Shown piece after piece: positions 1-12,302 of a DNA stretch of 64,000 bases. The notes under the pieces were generated by a model, which was not told the origin of the DNA, did not search any database, and was given only the letters and a program-made list of their open reading frames with translations. Within the stretch, counting starts at the first letter, position 1; each line of letters begins with the position of its first letter. The position numbers and the translations under genes are program-made. Source of the stretch: Symsagittifera roscoffensis (taxonomy: Eukaryota > Xenacoelomorpha > Acoela > Convolutidae); the NCBI RefSeq assembly GCF_963678635.1, contig NC_087064.1:53340684-53404683 (forward strand), given 5' to 3'.

Positions 1-213
1 GAATAAAAACAAAATTGATAGTACAGAGACAAAAATGTGAAAAACTACCCTAAAAACACACTTACTTAATAGAAAACCGAAAATTATCACTTCCGTTACT
101 TGCTCTTAGGGAGTTATTCTTCCATCCGAATCATTTTAAGTTGAACTAAGTTATTCTTTCATCCGAATCATTTTAAGTTGAAATTCTCACATCAAATTAA
201 TTTAGATTAAAAT

Positions 214-330
214 AGCTGTCACGCATATTTAAATAGAGATTACAACCCGTCTCAAATGCAAGCTTAGTATTGCTTTCATCTAGAGAGGTTTTGGAACCAC
301 TTCTTGGAAACAAAAACTAGGTCTTCATCA
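214..330 (-). pseudogene. Polinton-like capsid fragment, copy 1
   Basis: Read on the minus strand, this short segment encodes the ELAFETG / LYLNMRDT type peptide found in the other copies of the module. An identical copy lies at 1437-1553 in the second half of the tandem duplication. Only the first part of the module is present; the acidic DDPDEEPEP part is absent. The assignment rests on similarity to the fuller copy at 13853-14087. Confidence 0.45.
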
Positions 331-825
331 AAAGTCTCCTTAACAGTGATTGAAAAAACTCCGTAACAAAAAAAAACTATTTTGATTTCAACTCATTTTC
401 TATTGTCTTTGCGAGAGCAATTGTGCTGATACCTTTTTTTCGGAAAATTTTTTCATCCATACATTTCTAAAGATATCAAATCACGAGAATACTTGATCTA
501 ACTTTTTTGTCAGTATGCTGAAACCTATTGAAACTTCAAAAAAAAAATTTCCGAAAAAAAAGAATGAAATTACAAAAAAAAATACCTAAATCATTTCACC
601 TACAAAGTTTCTAATGCAAAAATTTCCAGTTTTCCCATGAAAACAGCAATTTTTACAAAAAAATTAAGGAAAAGTTTTCAAAAAAACCTCGTCATGAATA
701 TTAGTCAAGTTTCTCTGTAGAATTCGAAACGAAGAAATTCTAAAACATTCGCTGTTACTTTTTTGTTAAAAAAGAGTACGTTTAACTTTTTTGGCCCAAA
801 AACTCCCCATACAAGGAAGTTTTGT

Positions 826-1313
826 TTAGAAAAGCAATCCTCTAACAATGCTTACAGCTGAGATGATACTTGCAAAAGAAGATTTTGTAAGTTGAGGGAC
901 TTTATCAGAGGAATGAAATCCATTGTACTTGAGTCTGAGCTCAGAAATTCTTTCAATAATTTTACGAACAAAAAACAAACCATCTTTGCCTTTCTTAGCT
1001 GTTTTACAACTGAAAAGAAAAAAATTGATCTTTTGTGTACAATTTAGGCTAACATAAGATAGGTGACGCGCATGCATTTAGGGTCCGAACCAATAAAGTG
1101 CCATTCCTAAAGTCTCCGTACTGGTCGGGTGTAATTGAACCCTATTTTACAGTCTAGGTTAGAAAAATTTCGCGGGTTTTCAATTATGCAGCTTTTTTTC
1201 TTTTTTGCTTTTGATTTAGGTCTGAATAAAAACAAAATTGATAGTACAGAGACAAAAATGTGAAAAACTACCCTAAAAACACACTTACTTAATAGAAAAC
1301 CGAAAATTATCAC
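826..1313 (-). pseudogene. Unassigned recurring minus-strand coding remnant (RKIIERISEL module)
   Basis: Two consecutive minus-strand open stretches, 1313-1107 and 1077-826, contain peptides such as IIENPRNFSNLDCKIGFNYT and KKGKDGLFFVRKIIERISEL. The same reading frame recurs near 2049-2231, 6395-6900, 8396-8700 and 10295-10760, which suggests an ancestral coding segment and not chance. I do not recognise the family. Its constant company with the capsid-like module makes another Polinton-type gene a reasonable guess, but nothing in the residues proves that. In this copy the two stretches are in different frames, so it cannot encode one protein. Confidence 0.4.
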
Positions 1314-2048
1314 TTCCGTTACTTGCTCTTAGGGAGTTATTCTTCCATCCGAATCATTTTAAGTTGAACTAAGTTATTCTTTCATCCGAATCATTTTAAG
1401 TTGAAATTCTCACATCAAATTAATTTAGATTAAAATAGCTGTCACGCATATTTAAATAGAGATTACAACCCGTCTCAAATGCAAGCTTAGTATTGCTTTC
1501 ATCTAGAGAGGTGTTGGAACCACTTCTTGGAAACAAAAACTAGGTCTTCATCAAAAGTCTCCTTAACAGTGATTGAAAAAACTCCGTAACAAAAAAAAAC
1601 TATTTTGATTTCAACTCATTTTCTATTGTCTTTGCGAGAGCAATTGTGCTGATACCTTTTTTTCGGAAAATTTTTTCATCCATACATTTCTAAAGATATC
1701 AAATCACGAGAATACTTGATCTAACTTTTTTGTCAGTATGCTGAAACCTATTGAAACTTCAAAAAAAAAATTTCCGAAAAAAAGAATGAAATTACAAAAA
1801 AAAATACCTAAATCATTTCACCTACAAAGTTTCTAATGCAAAAATTTCCAGTTTTCCCATGAAAACAGCAATTTTTACAAAAAAAATTAAGGAAAAGTTT
1901 TCAAAAAAACCTCGTCATGAATATTAGTCAAGTTTCTCTGTAGAATTCGAAACGAAGAAATGCTAAAACATTCGCCGTTACTTTTTTGTTAAAAAAGAGT
2001 ACGCTGAACTTTTTCGGCCCAAAAACTCCCCATACAAGAAAGTTTTGT

Positions 2049-2231
2049 TTAGAAAACCAATCCTCTAACAATGCTTACAGCTGAGATGATACTTGCAAAA
2101 GAAGATTTTGTAAGTTGAGGGACTTTGTCAGAGGAATAAGATCCAGTGTACTTGAGTCTGAGCTCAGAAATTCTTTCAATAATTTTACGAACAAAAAACA
2201 AAACATCTTTGCCTTTCTTAGCTGTTAACAA
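2049..2231 (-). pseudogene. RKIIERISEL module, copy 2
   Basis: This is the tandem duplicate of the module at 826-1077, with the same frame open for 60 residues. It ends abruptly at about 2230, where the 1.22 kb duplication stops, so the end of the module seen in copy 1 is missing. Function unknown. Confidence 0.4.
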
Positions 2232-4890
2232 AAAAAACTATTTTGATTTCAACTCATTTTCTATTGTCACTTCCCTTACTTGCTCTTATGGAATTTCGAA
2301 AATTTTCCTATTTTCAAGCTGTCTTCACTAAATTATTCTTCCATCCGAATAAAAATAAGTTCAAATTTTCAAATCGAATTGCTGCTAGTTGAAAAAATTT
2401 ACATGAAAAAATTGAGCAAGAGCTGACTTTGTGTTCACTGTAACGGCTATTCTTCTTATTGGAGTTTATATAAAAAAATTCCCTCAAAGAAATTTTTTCT
2501 TTTTTGCTCCTGATTTAGGTCAAAAACGAATAAAAACGAAATAGATAGTACAGAGACAAAAATGAGAAAAAAATGTACACTAATTTATTAGGAAGCCAAC
2601 AATTAAAAAAAAAAGAGTATTTTTAGCGACTGTTCCAAATTTTTCCATTCTCTTGCAAACACTTTTCTAATCTCAAGCTTTCTTCACTAAGTACTGGATA
2701 ATTTCGTTGATTTGCATTACTTTCATTGTTTTAACATAGAGATGACAAGGCAAAGTTGTATTTAATGAAAACATGATTCTTCCACGCCGAACAATTGTAT
2801 GTTCAAATCCTCAAAGCCTCAAATAGGATCAAAACAAATTCTTTTAATAGGAATCCGAAAAATCAAAAAAATGAGTATTTTTAACGACTGTTTCAAACTT
2901 GTCCCATTTTTTATAATCTCAAGCTGTCTTCACTAAATTTTCCTTCCATCCGAATAAAATTAAGTTCAAACTCTCACATAGAATTGCTGATAGTTGAAAA
3001 GCTTTACATGAAAAGATCGAGCAAGAGCTGAATTTGTGTTCACTGCTACGGCTGTTTTTCTTATTGGAGTTTATTGAAAAAATTTTCCCTTACGAATTGG
3101 TTTTGAAGAGATAGAATGATGATAGTTCTTGCTATAATTTCCTTGTTAGTTTATAGAATAGGTTCTTTTTCCAGGTTACACTGCAAATTTTGATTTTTAG
3201 GTTCAGCTACTAAAATTTTTCCAGTAAAAAGCGGCGATAATTAGGTCCACTTCAAGTAAATATTTTTTTAGGTTCAGCTACTAAAGTTTTTCCAGTAAAA
3301 GGCAGCAAAAATTAGGTCAAGCTCGAATTAGTTTAGTTCGAACTTCGGTATTTGGTAGGAATAATTAATCACAAGTCAACAAATCTTTTACTTTTGCTTT
3401 ATCTTAAGTTTTAGCTTCTCATTAAAAAACTGCTAGTTGTAAAAACACTTTTTCTCAAGTAAATAAATCTATACCTTGAAACTATATCCATGGCAAGCAA
3501 GAATTTTTTAACTCATTTTTTTACTCACTTGCTTTTTGAACGTAAGCCAAGTAGGGCTCTGGTTCTTCATCCGGGTCATCCACGGATTTTGCTTTATTTT
3601 CAGCTTTTTTTTGTTGAAAGCATCAAACAACTTTTCCTTGAATAACTAAAGCTTTAAACTAAGGAAGGTATCACGCATATTCAAATAGAGGTTACAACCC
3701 GTCTCAAAAGCAAGTTCAGTTCTGCCAAACTGCTGCTAGTTGAAAAAATTTACATGAAAAAATCGAGCAAGAGCTGACTTTGTGTTCACTGCAACGGCTA
3801 TTCTTCTTATTGGAGTTTATATAAAAAAATTCCCTCAAAGAAATTTTTTCTTTTTTGCTCCTGATTTAGGTCAAAAACGAATAAAAACTAAATAGATAGT
3901 ACAGAGACAAAAATGAGAAAAAAATGTACACTAATTTATTAGGAAGCCAACAATTAAAAAAAAAAGAGTATTTTTAGCGACTGTTCCAAATTTTTCCATT
4001 CTCTTGCAAACTTTTTTCTAATCTCAAGCTTTCTTCACTAAGTACTGGATAATTTCGTTGATTTTCATTACTTTCATTGTTTTAACATAGAGATGACAAG
4101 GCGAAGTTGTATCTAATGAAAACATGGTTCTTCCACGCCGAACAATTGTATGTTCAAATCCTCAAAGCCTCAAATAGGATCAAAACAAATTCTTTTAATA
4201 GGAATCCGAAAAATCAAAAAAATGAGTATTTTTAGCGACTGTTTCAAACTTGTCCACTGCTTTCACCTAGAGAAGTGTTGGAGCTACTCCTCGTGTATAG
4301 GATGAAATAATTGTTCCAAAAACACACTAACTTGATAGAAAACCAAAAATTCATGAAAATGAGTATTTTAGCGACTGTTCCAAACTTGTCCAGTATCCTG
4401 AAAATTTTCCCAAAATTATCACTTCCGTTACTTGCTCTGAGGGAATTTGGAAAGTTTTTCTAATCTCAAGCTGTCTTCACTAAATTATTCTTCCAACCGA
4501 ATCAAATTAAATTGAAATTCTCACATCGAATTGCTGATAATTGAAAACATTTACTTGAAAAGATAGAGCAAGAGCTAAATTTGTGTTCACTGCTACGGCT
4601 ATTTTTCTTATTGGAGTTTATTGAAAAAGTTTTCCTGTTTAATTTGGTTTTGACGAGATTGAATGATAAGAGTTCTTGCTATAATTTCCGTGTTAGGTTA
4701 TAGAATAGGTTCTTTTTCCAGGTTCCACTGCAAGTTTTGATTTTTAGGTTCAGCTACTAAAATTTTTCCAGCAAAAAGCAGCAATAATTAGGTCAAGCTC
4801 GAATTAGTTTAATTCAAACTTTGGTATTTGGTAGAAATTATTATTCACAAGTAACAAATCTTTTACTTTTGCTTTATCCTAAGTTTAAAA
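2228..4890. repeat. Mosaic of module repeats with a ~520 bp internal duplication
   Basis: Bases 2383-2905 and 3731-4256 are near-identical at an offset of about 1351. Further diverged copies of the same sub-module, recognisable by 'ttcttattggagtttat' and by 'ttcagctactaaa' downstream of it, lie near 2990-3350 and 4530-4830. Read on the minus strand the sub-module gives NSNKKN...CSEHK-type peptides with stops. No complete gene is visible. Confidence 0.85.
3478..3722 (-). pseudogene. Polinton-like capsid fragment, copy 3
   Basis: Minus-strand copy of the capsid-like module, in the order ELAFETG, LYLN, KLF DAF, then DDPDEEPEP. It runs into the LACHGY segment at its 3' side. It is close in sequence to the copies in the 11-14 kb array. 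Stops and small indels interrupt it. Confidence 0.5.
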
Positions 4891-4892
4891 AA

Positions 4893-5100
4893 CCTTGAAA
4901 CTAAATCCATGGCAAGCAAGTTTTTCTTTTTAACTCATTTTTTTACTCACTTGGGTTGTTAACGTAAATCACGTAAGGCTCGGGTTGTTCATCCGGGTCA
5001 TTCAAGAAGAGATTACAACACGTCTCAAATGCAAACTCAGTACTGCTTTCATCTAGAGAAGTCTTGGATCTACTTCTTGTGTATAGGATGAATTAATTGT
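4893..5100 (-). pseudogene. Polinton-like capsid fragment, copy 4 (internal deletion)
   Basis: This copy has both ends of the module: the LACHGY and acidic DPDEQPEP-like part at 4895-5005, and the ETG/LYLN part at 5005-5090. The segment between them (the KRLFDAFNK region) is deleted at about 5008. It marks the left edge of a non-repetitive island. Confidence 0.45.
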
Positions 5101-5109
5101 TCCAAAAAC

Positions 5110-6360
5110 TAGTTTCGTGGGATTTATTTACCGCTCATTTGGCAAAAAAAATGCCACACGAAAAAAATTATGCCAAAAAATTAAACGTTTTTGAACATTT
5201 TTTTTTCTCGTCTTATACTTCTATGCCTATTTCGAAAAAACTGCTGGCTACTATTCATAATGAACTAAATTTGTACCAATGTGTAGGTTTTTTCTTTACA
5301 TCGTTTGCAAGGAACTTCAGGAGAGTAAGGCCATCGAGCGGCAGTATTGATATTTGACAAAAAAAGCGTTTCAAGCTATATTATTTGTACTTACACTTAT
5401 TCAGAATTTTCAACGGATTTTGGAATTTTTATTCAAAAAAGTTAAAAACTGATTTCGACTTTTGTTTTCTTTCCATTTTTTGAAACAACTGTAGTCGATT
5501 TTGTCTAATTTAAAGTTGTTAAGAATTTCGTCATTGCTCCCCGCACAAAAAAAACTTAAAAAAGTTTTTTTTTGTGAATTAAAAACGGTCGGATTTCTCT
5601 GTTTACTAAGCTACCGGCTAAAGTTGTTTCATCAAATTTTCCGCGTTAACTGTTTCTGAGAGCGGAGAGATTGCATTACATCATTATGACCAGACTGCTC
5701 AAAAAATTCTGAATAACAACAGATATGAAACCTAATATCTGAGATCGAATTTGGAACCAGTTCAAACATGTATTTATCTATACTCTAATATTTATTACTG
5801 CTAAGCATTTGGAACTAATCAATCATGATCCATTACTAAAGTTTATGATAATTTAAAAAACTGAAACAATTCATACTTTTAGCCAGAAAAAAAATAATTC
5901 AACTCAGAAATCAGTTGCCTCTTTTTCTCCTCTAACCTCGCAAAAATATACTAGATCTATTTAAACGTGAAAATATAAGGGTTAATTTAGATTAGTATTA
6001 GACTAAAAACTTGCACGAACCTATCCGACCGAAAATAAGGCGGTGTTTTTTATCCGAAATCGCTCCAAGAGAAGGCCACCCCAGACCTAAACTCATCTGG
6101 TGCGATCAACGAGTCTCGAGCAGACCTATACCAACTTCGGTTAAGAGAAAAACTAGATTGAGAAAAAACCAATATCATGGTATATATGTGCGAGGCGATC
6201 ATAGTAGGGGGAGGGGGATTGAGGGTTAACCAATGTATTAAGATGTGTTATACCAAGTTTCAGATGGTAAACTTCAGAAGTTTTCTGCGCCCGATTATTC
6301 AATTTACTAAAACAGTTTAATCAATTCACTTAAAAAACTTCTCAAATAAATCTCATCACG
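5110..6360. other. Non-repetitive island inside the repeat mosaic
   Basis: About 1.25 kb here has no copy elsewhere in the window, although the repeat mosaic continues on both sides. It includes an 86-codon plus-strand open frame (5097-5357) and a less AT-rich patch at 6011-6230 with a 72-codon open frame rich in Arg and Pro. Neither has a recognisable domain, and both are short enough to be chance. I see no tRNA fold or splice pair that would make it a host exon. Confidence 0.5.
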
Positions 6361-6394
6361 TGAAAGAAGATTTTAAAAAGAAGAAATGCTAAAA

Positions 6395-6900
6395 CAATTG
6401 GTGTTATTAATTTATTAAAAAAGAGTAAGCTTACATTTTCCACCCAAAAATTTACCATACAAGAAACTTTTGTTTATAAAAGCAATCATGATACCTTGTT
6501 CTCCTCTAACAATGCTCACAGCTGAGATGATGATTGCAAAAGAAGATTTTCTAAGTTGAGAAACTTTATCAGAGGAATAAGATCCAATGTACTAGTGTCT
6601 GAGCTCAGAAATTCTTTCAATAATTTTACGAGCAAAAAACAATCCATCTTTGCCTTTCTTAGCTGTTTTACAAATGAAAAGAAAAAATTTGATCTTCTGT
6701 GTACAATTTAGGACAAATGTAAGATAGGTGACGCGCATGCAATTAGGGTCCGAACCAATGAAGTGCCAGTCCTAAAGTCTCCGTACTGGTCGGGTGTAAT
6801 TTAACCCTATTTTATAGTCTAACTTAGTACTATTTCGCGGGTTTTCAATTATGCAGGTTTTTTTTCTTTTTTGATCTTGATTTAGGTCTGAATAATAACA
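6395..6900 (-). pseudogene. RKIIERISEL module, copy 3
   Basis: Diverged copy of the module at 826-1313. It keeps the segment that reads KKGKDGLFF, then RKIIERISEL, then SSDKVSQL on the minus strand, followed upstream by the stretch around 'ccgtactggtcgggtgtaat'. Frameshifts are present. Function unknown. Confidence 0.4.
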
Positions 6901-8395
6901 AAATAGATAGTTCAGAGACAAAACGGAGAAAAACTACAAAAAAAACACACTAACTTGATAGAAAACCAAAATTTCATAAAAATGAGTGTTGCAAAAATTA
7001 TCACTTCCGTTACTTGCTCTAAGGGAATTTAGAAAATTTTTCTAATCTCAAGCTGTTTTCACTAAATTATTCTTGCATCCGAATCAATTTAAGTTGAAAT
7101 TCTTACATCGAATTGCTGATAGTCGAAAAGATTTACATAAAAAGATCGAGTGAGAGCTGAATTTGTGTTCACTGCAACGGCTATTCTTCTTATTGGAGTT
7201 TATTGAAAAAAGTTTCCCGTATGAAATGATTTTGACGAGATGAAACGTTCGAATAGAACCGGTTCTTTTTCCAGGTTAGACTACAAGTTTTGATGATTAG
7301 GTTCAGCGACTAAACTTTTTCCAGTGAAAAGCAGCAATAATTAGGTCAAGCTCGAGTTAGTTTGTTTTTGCTTGATCTTAATTTTTGTTTTCTCATTGAA
7401 GGACTGATAATTGTAAAAGCAATATTTCTCAAGTAAAAAAATCTTTACTCCTTTTTTAAATTAATTTTAGCTCTTTCATTGAACGATTGTGTCAATCTAA
7501 AAACAACGAAAATATGTCCATGGCAAGAAAGAATTTTTCTTTTACTCGATTTTTCATTCGCTTGGATTGTTAACGTAAATCAAGAAAAGCTCTTCTCCTT
7601 CATCCGGGTCATTCTCCGACTTTGCTTTATATTCTACTTTTGTTTGTTGAAAGCATCAAACAATCTTTCGTTGAATAAATGAAGCTTTAGGCTAAGATAG
7701 GTGTCACGCATATTTAAATAAAGAGTACAAACCGTCTCAAATGCAAGCTCAGTATTGCTTTCATCTAGAGAATTATTGAACTAATTCTTGTGTATAGTAT
7801 GAATTATTTGTTCCAAAATCTGGGTCTTCATAAAAAGTCTCCTTAACATTAATTGAAAAAACCCCGTAACAAAAAAAAATATTTTGATTTCAAGTCTTTT
7901 TCTGTTTTCAAAATATCTTTGCGATAGCAATTGTGTTGATACCTTTTTTTGGGAAATTTTTTTCCATAGATTTCTAAAGATATCAAATCACGATAAGACT
8001 TGATCTAACTATATTTTCAATTGATACGACTTAATTTAGAAAAACTTTTATATGTCATTTTAACTATATATGCTCTATCTAGCTGAAATTATGCTGAAAC
8101 CTATTGAAACTTCAAAAACAAAATTCGAAAAACAGAATGAAATTACAAAAACATACCTAAATCAATTAACTTATGAAGTTTCTAATGCAAAACTTTTCAA
8201 TTTCAAATGAAAACAGCAATTTTTACAAAAAAATAAGAAAAAATTTTCAAAAAAAGCTCGTCACGAATATTAGTCAAGTTTCTCTGTAGAATTTGAAACG
8301 AAAAAATGCTAAAACATTTGCCGTTAGTTTTTTGTTAAAAAAGAGTACGCTTATTTTTTCGGCCCAAAAACTCACCATACGAGAAAGTTTTGTTT
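6900..8395. repeat. Module mosaic
   Basis: This span carries another CSEHK-type sub-module (about 7100-7220), an 'aggttcagcgactaaa' segment, and a copy of the sequence that precedes the RKIIERISEL module (7840-8390, compare 340-825). No gene beyond the capsid fragment listed separately. Confidence 0.75.
7485..7810 (-). pseudogene. Polinton-like capsid fragment, copy 5 (long version)
   Basis: This copy is longer than most because it extends upstream on the minus strand through the LDESS-type residues before ELAFETG. It continues through LYLN, RLFDAFNK and an acidic stretch into the LACHG segment. Several frame changes break it. It helps define the ancestral module length of about 320 bases. 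Confidence 0.5.
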
Positions 8396-8700
8396 AGAAA
8401 AGCAATCTTGATACCTTGTTCTCCTCTTACAATGCTCTTAGATGATACTTGCAAAAGAAATTTTTGTAAGTTGAGGAACTTTATCAGAGGAATAAGATCC
8501 AATGAACTTGAATCTGAGGAACAAAAAACAATCCATCTTCGCCTTCTTTGGCTGTTTTACTAATAAAAAGAAAAAATTTGATCTTCTGTGTACAGTTCAG
8601 GACAAAAATAATATAGGTGACTCACATGCATTTAGGGTCCGAACCAGCAAAGAACGTTTTCATTTAGAATTTTTTTCTTTTTTTTGCTCTTGATTTAGAT
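8396..8700 (-). pseudogene. RKIIERISEL module, copy 4 (deleted)
   Basis: Copy of the module at 826-1313 with an internal deletion that removes the centre (the RKIIERISEL part near 8516) and keeps the flanks. It joins directly to the 'ctcttgatttag' segment. Function unknown. Confidence 0.35.
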
Positions 8701-9850
8701 CTGATCAGAAACAAAATAGTTAGTACAGAGACAAAGATGAGAAAAAATCACAAAATAAACACACTAATTATTAGGAACCCGAAAAGACAAAAAAAAATAG
8801 TACTTTTAGCGACTGTTCCAATTTGTCCATTCTCCTGAAAAATTTCCCAAAATTATCCTTTCCGTTACTTGCTCTAATGGAATTTGGAAAATTTTTCTAA
8901 TCTCAAGCTGTCTTTACTAAATTATTCTTCCATCCGAACAAAATTAAGTCCAAATTCTCACATCGAATTACTGATAGTTGAAAATATTTACATGAAAAGA
9001 TTGAGCAAGAGCTGAATTTGTGTTCACTGCAACACCTATTCTTCTTATTGGAGTTAATTGAAAAAAATTTCCTTAATGAATTTTTTTCTTTTTTTGCTCC
9101 TGATTTAGGTCTGAATAAAAACAAAATAGAGAGTACAAAGACAAAAATGAGAAAAAAACCCAAAAAATTTTACACTAATTTATTAGGAACACGAAAATTC
9201 AAAAGAACTAGTATTTTTAGTGACTGTTCCAATTTTTTCCATTCTTTTGGAGACGCTTTTCTAATCTCAAGCTTTCTTCCTTAAGTTTTGGATAGTTTCG
9301 TTGATTTGCATTACTTTCATTGTTTTAACATAGGGATGGCAAGAAGAAGTTGTATCTAATAAAACCATTAATCTTCCACCCCAAATAATTTTAAGTTCAA
9401 AAACTCAACTCCTCAAAATGTTGACAGTTGAAAAGATTTACATGAAAAGATCGAACAAAAGCTGAATTTGTTTTCACTGCAACGGCTATTCTTCTTATTG
9501 GAGTTAATTGAAAATGTTTTCTTCTATGAATTGGTTTTGGCGAGATGGAATGATGAAAGTTCTTGCTATATTTTCCATGTTAATTATAGAACAGGTTCTT
9601 TTTCCAGGTTCTACTGCAAGTTTTGATGATTAGGTTCAGCTACTAAAATTTTTCCAGAAAAAAGCAGCGATAATTAAGTCAAGCTCGAATTAGCTTAACT
9701 CGAACTTTGGTTTTTGGTAGAAATAATTAACACAGGTCAACAAATCTTTACTATTTCTTTATCTCAAGTTTTGTTTTCTCATTGAATGACTAATATTTGT
9801 AAAAACAATTGTTGTCAAGTAAACAAACTCTCTACTCCTTTTTTATATTA
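8700..9850. repeat. Module mosaic
   Basis: Contains two further CSEHK sub-modules (8960-9080 and 9420-9520) and the segments that follow them. A minus-strand open frame at 8903-9163 of 86 codons spans one of these, with INSNKKN followed by CSEHK, and is the longest open version of that peptide in the window. No recognised domain. Confidence 0.7.
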
Positions 9851-9854
9851 AACT

Positions 9855-10030
9855 TTGCTTTATCATTTAACGTTGAATATTTGAAGCTTTGAGCTAAGAT
9901 AGGTGCCACGCATATTCAAATAGATATTACAACCGTCTCAAATGCAAGCTCAGTACTGCTTTCATCTGGAGAAGTGTCGGAACTACTTTTTGTGTATAGG
10001 ATGATTTAATTGTTCCAAAACTGGGTCTTC
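9855..10030 (-). pseudogene. Polinton-like capsid fragment, copy 6 (partial)
   Basis: Only the upstream half of the module is present: a serine-rich stretch, then ELAFET and LYLN on the minus strand. The acidic half is missing. It joins sequence typical of the region upstream of the RKIIERISEL module, as in copies 1 and 2. Confidence 0.42.
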
Positions 10031-10294
10031 ATCATCAGTGTCCTTAACAGTAATTGAAAAAAAACCGTAACAAAAAAAACTATTCTGATTTTATCTCATT
10101 TTCTGTCGTCAATTCCCTAAATCAATTCACTTAAAAAATTTCCACTTGAAAAATTTCCATTTTCAAATGAAAACAGCATTTTTACAAAACAGTTTATGAA
10201 ACTTTTTCAAATAAATATCTTCATGTGAAAGAAGAATTTAAAAAGAAGAAATGATAAAACCATCGCCATTACTATTTTATGAAAAAGGGTAAGC

Positions 10295-10760
10295 TTATCT
10301 TTTTCCACCCAAAAATTCACCAAATAAGTAAGATTTGCTTAGAAAAGCGATCATGACACCTCGTTCTCCTCTAATATTGCTTAGAGCTGAGATGGTAATT
10401 GCGAAAGAAAGTTTTGTAAGTTGAGGAAATTTATCAGAGGAATAAGATCCAATTGAGTCTGAGCTCAGAATTTCTTTCAATAAGTTTACGAACAAAAAAC
10501 AATCCATCTTGCCTTTCTTAACTGTTTTACAACTGAAAAGAAAAATTTTGATCTTCTGTGTACAATTTAGGACAAAAATAAGAAAGGTGACTCACATGCA
10601 TTTAGGGTCCGAACCAATAAACTGCCTTTCCTAAAGTCTCCGTACTGGTCGGGTGTAATTGAATCCTGTTTTGCAGTCTAGATTAGAGAAACTTCGCGCG
10701 TTTTCAATTATGCAGCATTGTTTTTTCTCTTTTTTGCTCTTGATTCAGGTCTGAATAAAA
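10295..10760 (-). pseudogene. RKIIERISEL module, copy 5
   Basis: Last copy of this module before the tandem array. A deletion in the RISELRLKY region shifts the frame relative to copy 1, yet the surrounding codons remain alignable. The conserved 'ctccgtactggtcgggtgtaa' block follows at about 10639. Function unknown. Confidence 0.4.
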
Positions 10761-11374
10761 ACAAAATAGAAAGTACAGAGACAAAAATAAAAACAAAAAA
10801 CCCAAAAAAATTACACCAAATTATTAGGAACCCGAAAACTCAAAAAAAAGTATTTTTAGCGACTGTTCCAAATTTTTCCATTCTCCAGAAATTTTTTTAA
10901 AAATTATCACTTCCGTTACTTGCTTTAATGAAATTTGGAAAATTTTTCTAATCTCAAGCTGTCCTCGCTAAATTATTCTTCCATTCGAATAAAATTAAGT
11001 TCAAATTTTCACATCGAATTGCTGACAATTGAAAAAATTTACATGAAAAGATCAAGCAAGAGCTGGTTTGTGTTCACTGCAACGGCTATTCTTTTTATTG
11101 GAGTTTATTGAAAAAGTTTTCCTGTTTGAATTGGTTTTGACGAGATGTAATGATAAAAGTTCTTGCTATAATTTCCATGTTAGTTTAAGGAACAGGTTCT
11201 TTTTCCAGGTTCCACTGCAAGTTTTGATGATTAGGTTCAGCTACCAAATTTTTTCCAGTAAAAAGCAGCGATAATTAGGTTAAGCTCGATTTAACTTAAT
11301 TCAAAGTTTGGTATTTGGTAGAAACAATTATTAACAAGTCAACAAATCTATACTTTTTCTTTATATTGACTGAG

Positions 11375-11660
11375 CGATTGTGTCAAGTTCAACCAAAAAC
11401 TCATCGAAGATATATCCATGGCAAGCAAGAAATTCTTTTTCACTCATTTTTTTACGCACTTGCTTTTTGAACGTAAGCCAAGAAGGGCTCTGGTTCTTCA
11501 TCCGGGTCATCCACGGATTTTGCTTTATTTTCAGCTTTTTTTTTGTTGAAAGCATCAAACAATCTTTCCTTGAATAACTAAAGCTTTAAACTAAGGAAGG
11601 TATCACGCATATTCAAATAGAGGTTACAACCCATCTCAAAAGCAAGTTCAGTACTGCCAA
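11375..11660 (-). pseudogene. Polinton-like capsid fragment, array unit 1
   Basis: Minus-strand module with ELAFE, LYLN, RLFDAFNKKKAENKAKS and DDPDEEPEP, then a stop after a short tail. A +1/-1 change next to the poly-A run (codons for KKK) differs between units, so units disagree on frame. The following segment, containing FLACHGYIFDEFLVELD, is open in its own frame for 65 codons. Confidence 0.5.
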
Positions 11661-12016
11661 ATTGCTGACAGTTTAACAAAATTACATTAAAAGATCGAGC
11701 AAGAGCTGGTTTTTGTTCACTGCAACGGCTATTCTTCTTATTGGAGTTTATTGAAATAATTTTCCTGTTTAATTTGGTTTTGACGAGATGGAATGATAAA
11801 AGTTCTTGCTATAATTTTCATGTTAGTTTAATGAACAGGTTCCTTTTCCAGGTTCCACTGCATGTTTTGATGATTAGGTTCAGCTACTAAAATTTTTCCA
11901 TAAAAAGCAGCGATAATTAGGTCAAGCTTGAATTAATTTATTTCGAAGTTTGGTATTTGGTAGAAACAATTATTCACAAGTCAACAAATCTATACTTTTT
12001 CTTTATATTGATTGAA

Positions 12017-12302
12017 CGATTTTGTCAAGTTCAACCAAAAACTCATCGAAGATATATCCATGGCAAGCAAGAAATTGATTGTTTTTCACTAATTTTTTTA
12101 CTCACTTGCTTTTTCAACGTAAACCAAGTAGGGCTCTGGTTCTTCATCCGGGTCATCCTCCGAATTTGCTTTATTTTCAGCTTTTTTTGTTGAAAGCATC
12201 AAACAACTTTTCCTTGAATAACTAAAGCTTTAAACTAAGGAAGGTATCACGCATATTCAAATAGAGGTTACAACCCGTCTCAAAAGCAAGTTCAGTACTG
12301 CC
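12017..12302 (-). pseudogene. Polinton-like capsid fragment, array unit 2
   Basis: As unit 1, but with a two-base insertion in the LACHG segment ('gaaattgattgt') that breaks the long open frame seen in units 1 and 3. The acidic DDPDEEPEP part has GluAsp in place of ValAsp before it, matching the copy at 13853-14087. Confidence 0.48.

Larger units (their letters stand above)
1..2227. repeat. 1.22 kb head-to-tail tandem duplication
   Basis: Bases 1-1223 and 1224-2227 are near-identical at a constant offset of 1223 bases. Examples are the shared runs beginning 'gaataaaaacaaaattgata' and the shared run ending in 'cctttcttagctgtt' near 1007 and 2230. The second copy is cut off there and joins different sequence. 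The few differences are single-base changes and homopolymer length changes, so the duplication is recent compared with the other repeats here. No intact gene lies inside. It carries the capsid-like module and another coding-like module described separately. Confidence 0.93.

Noticed and set aside
5097-5357. 86-codon plus-strand frame as a gene
   Set aside because: Starts within the capsid-like module's flank, no domain, typical AT-rich codon content; could be chance.
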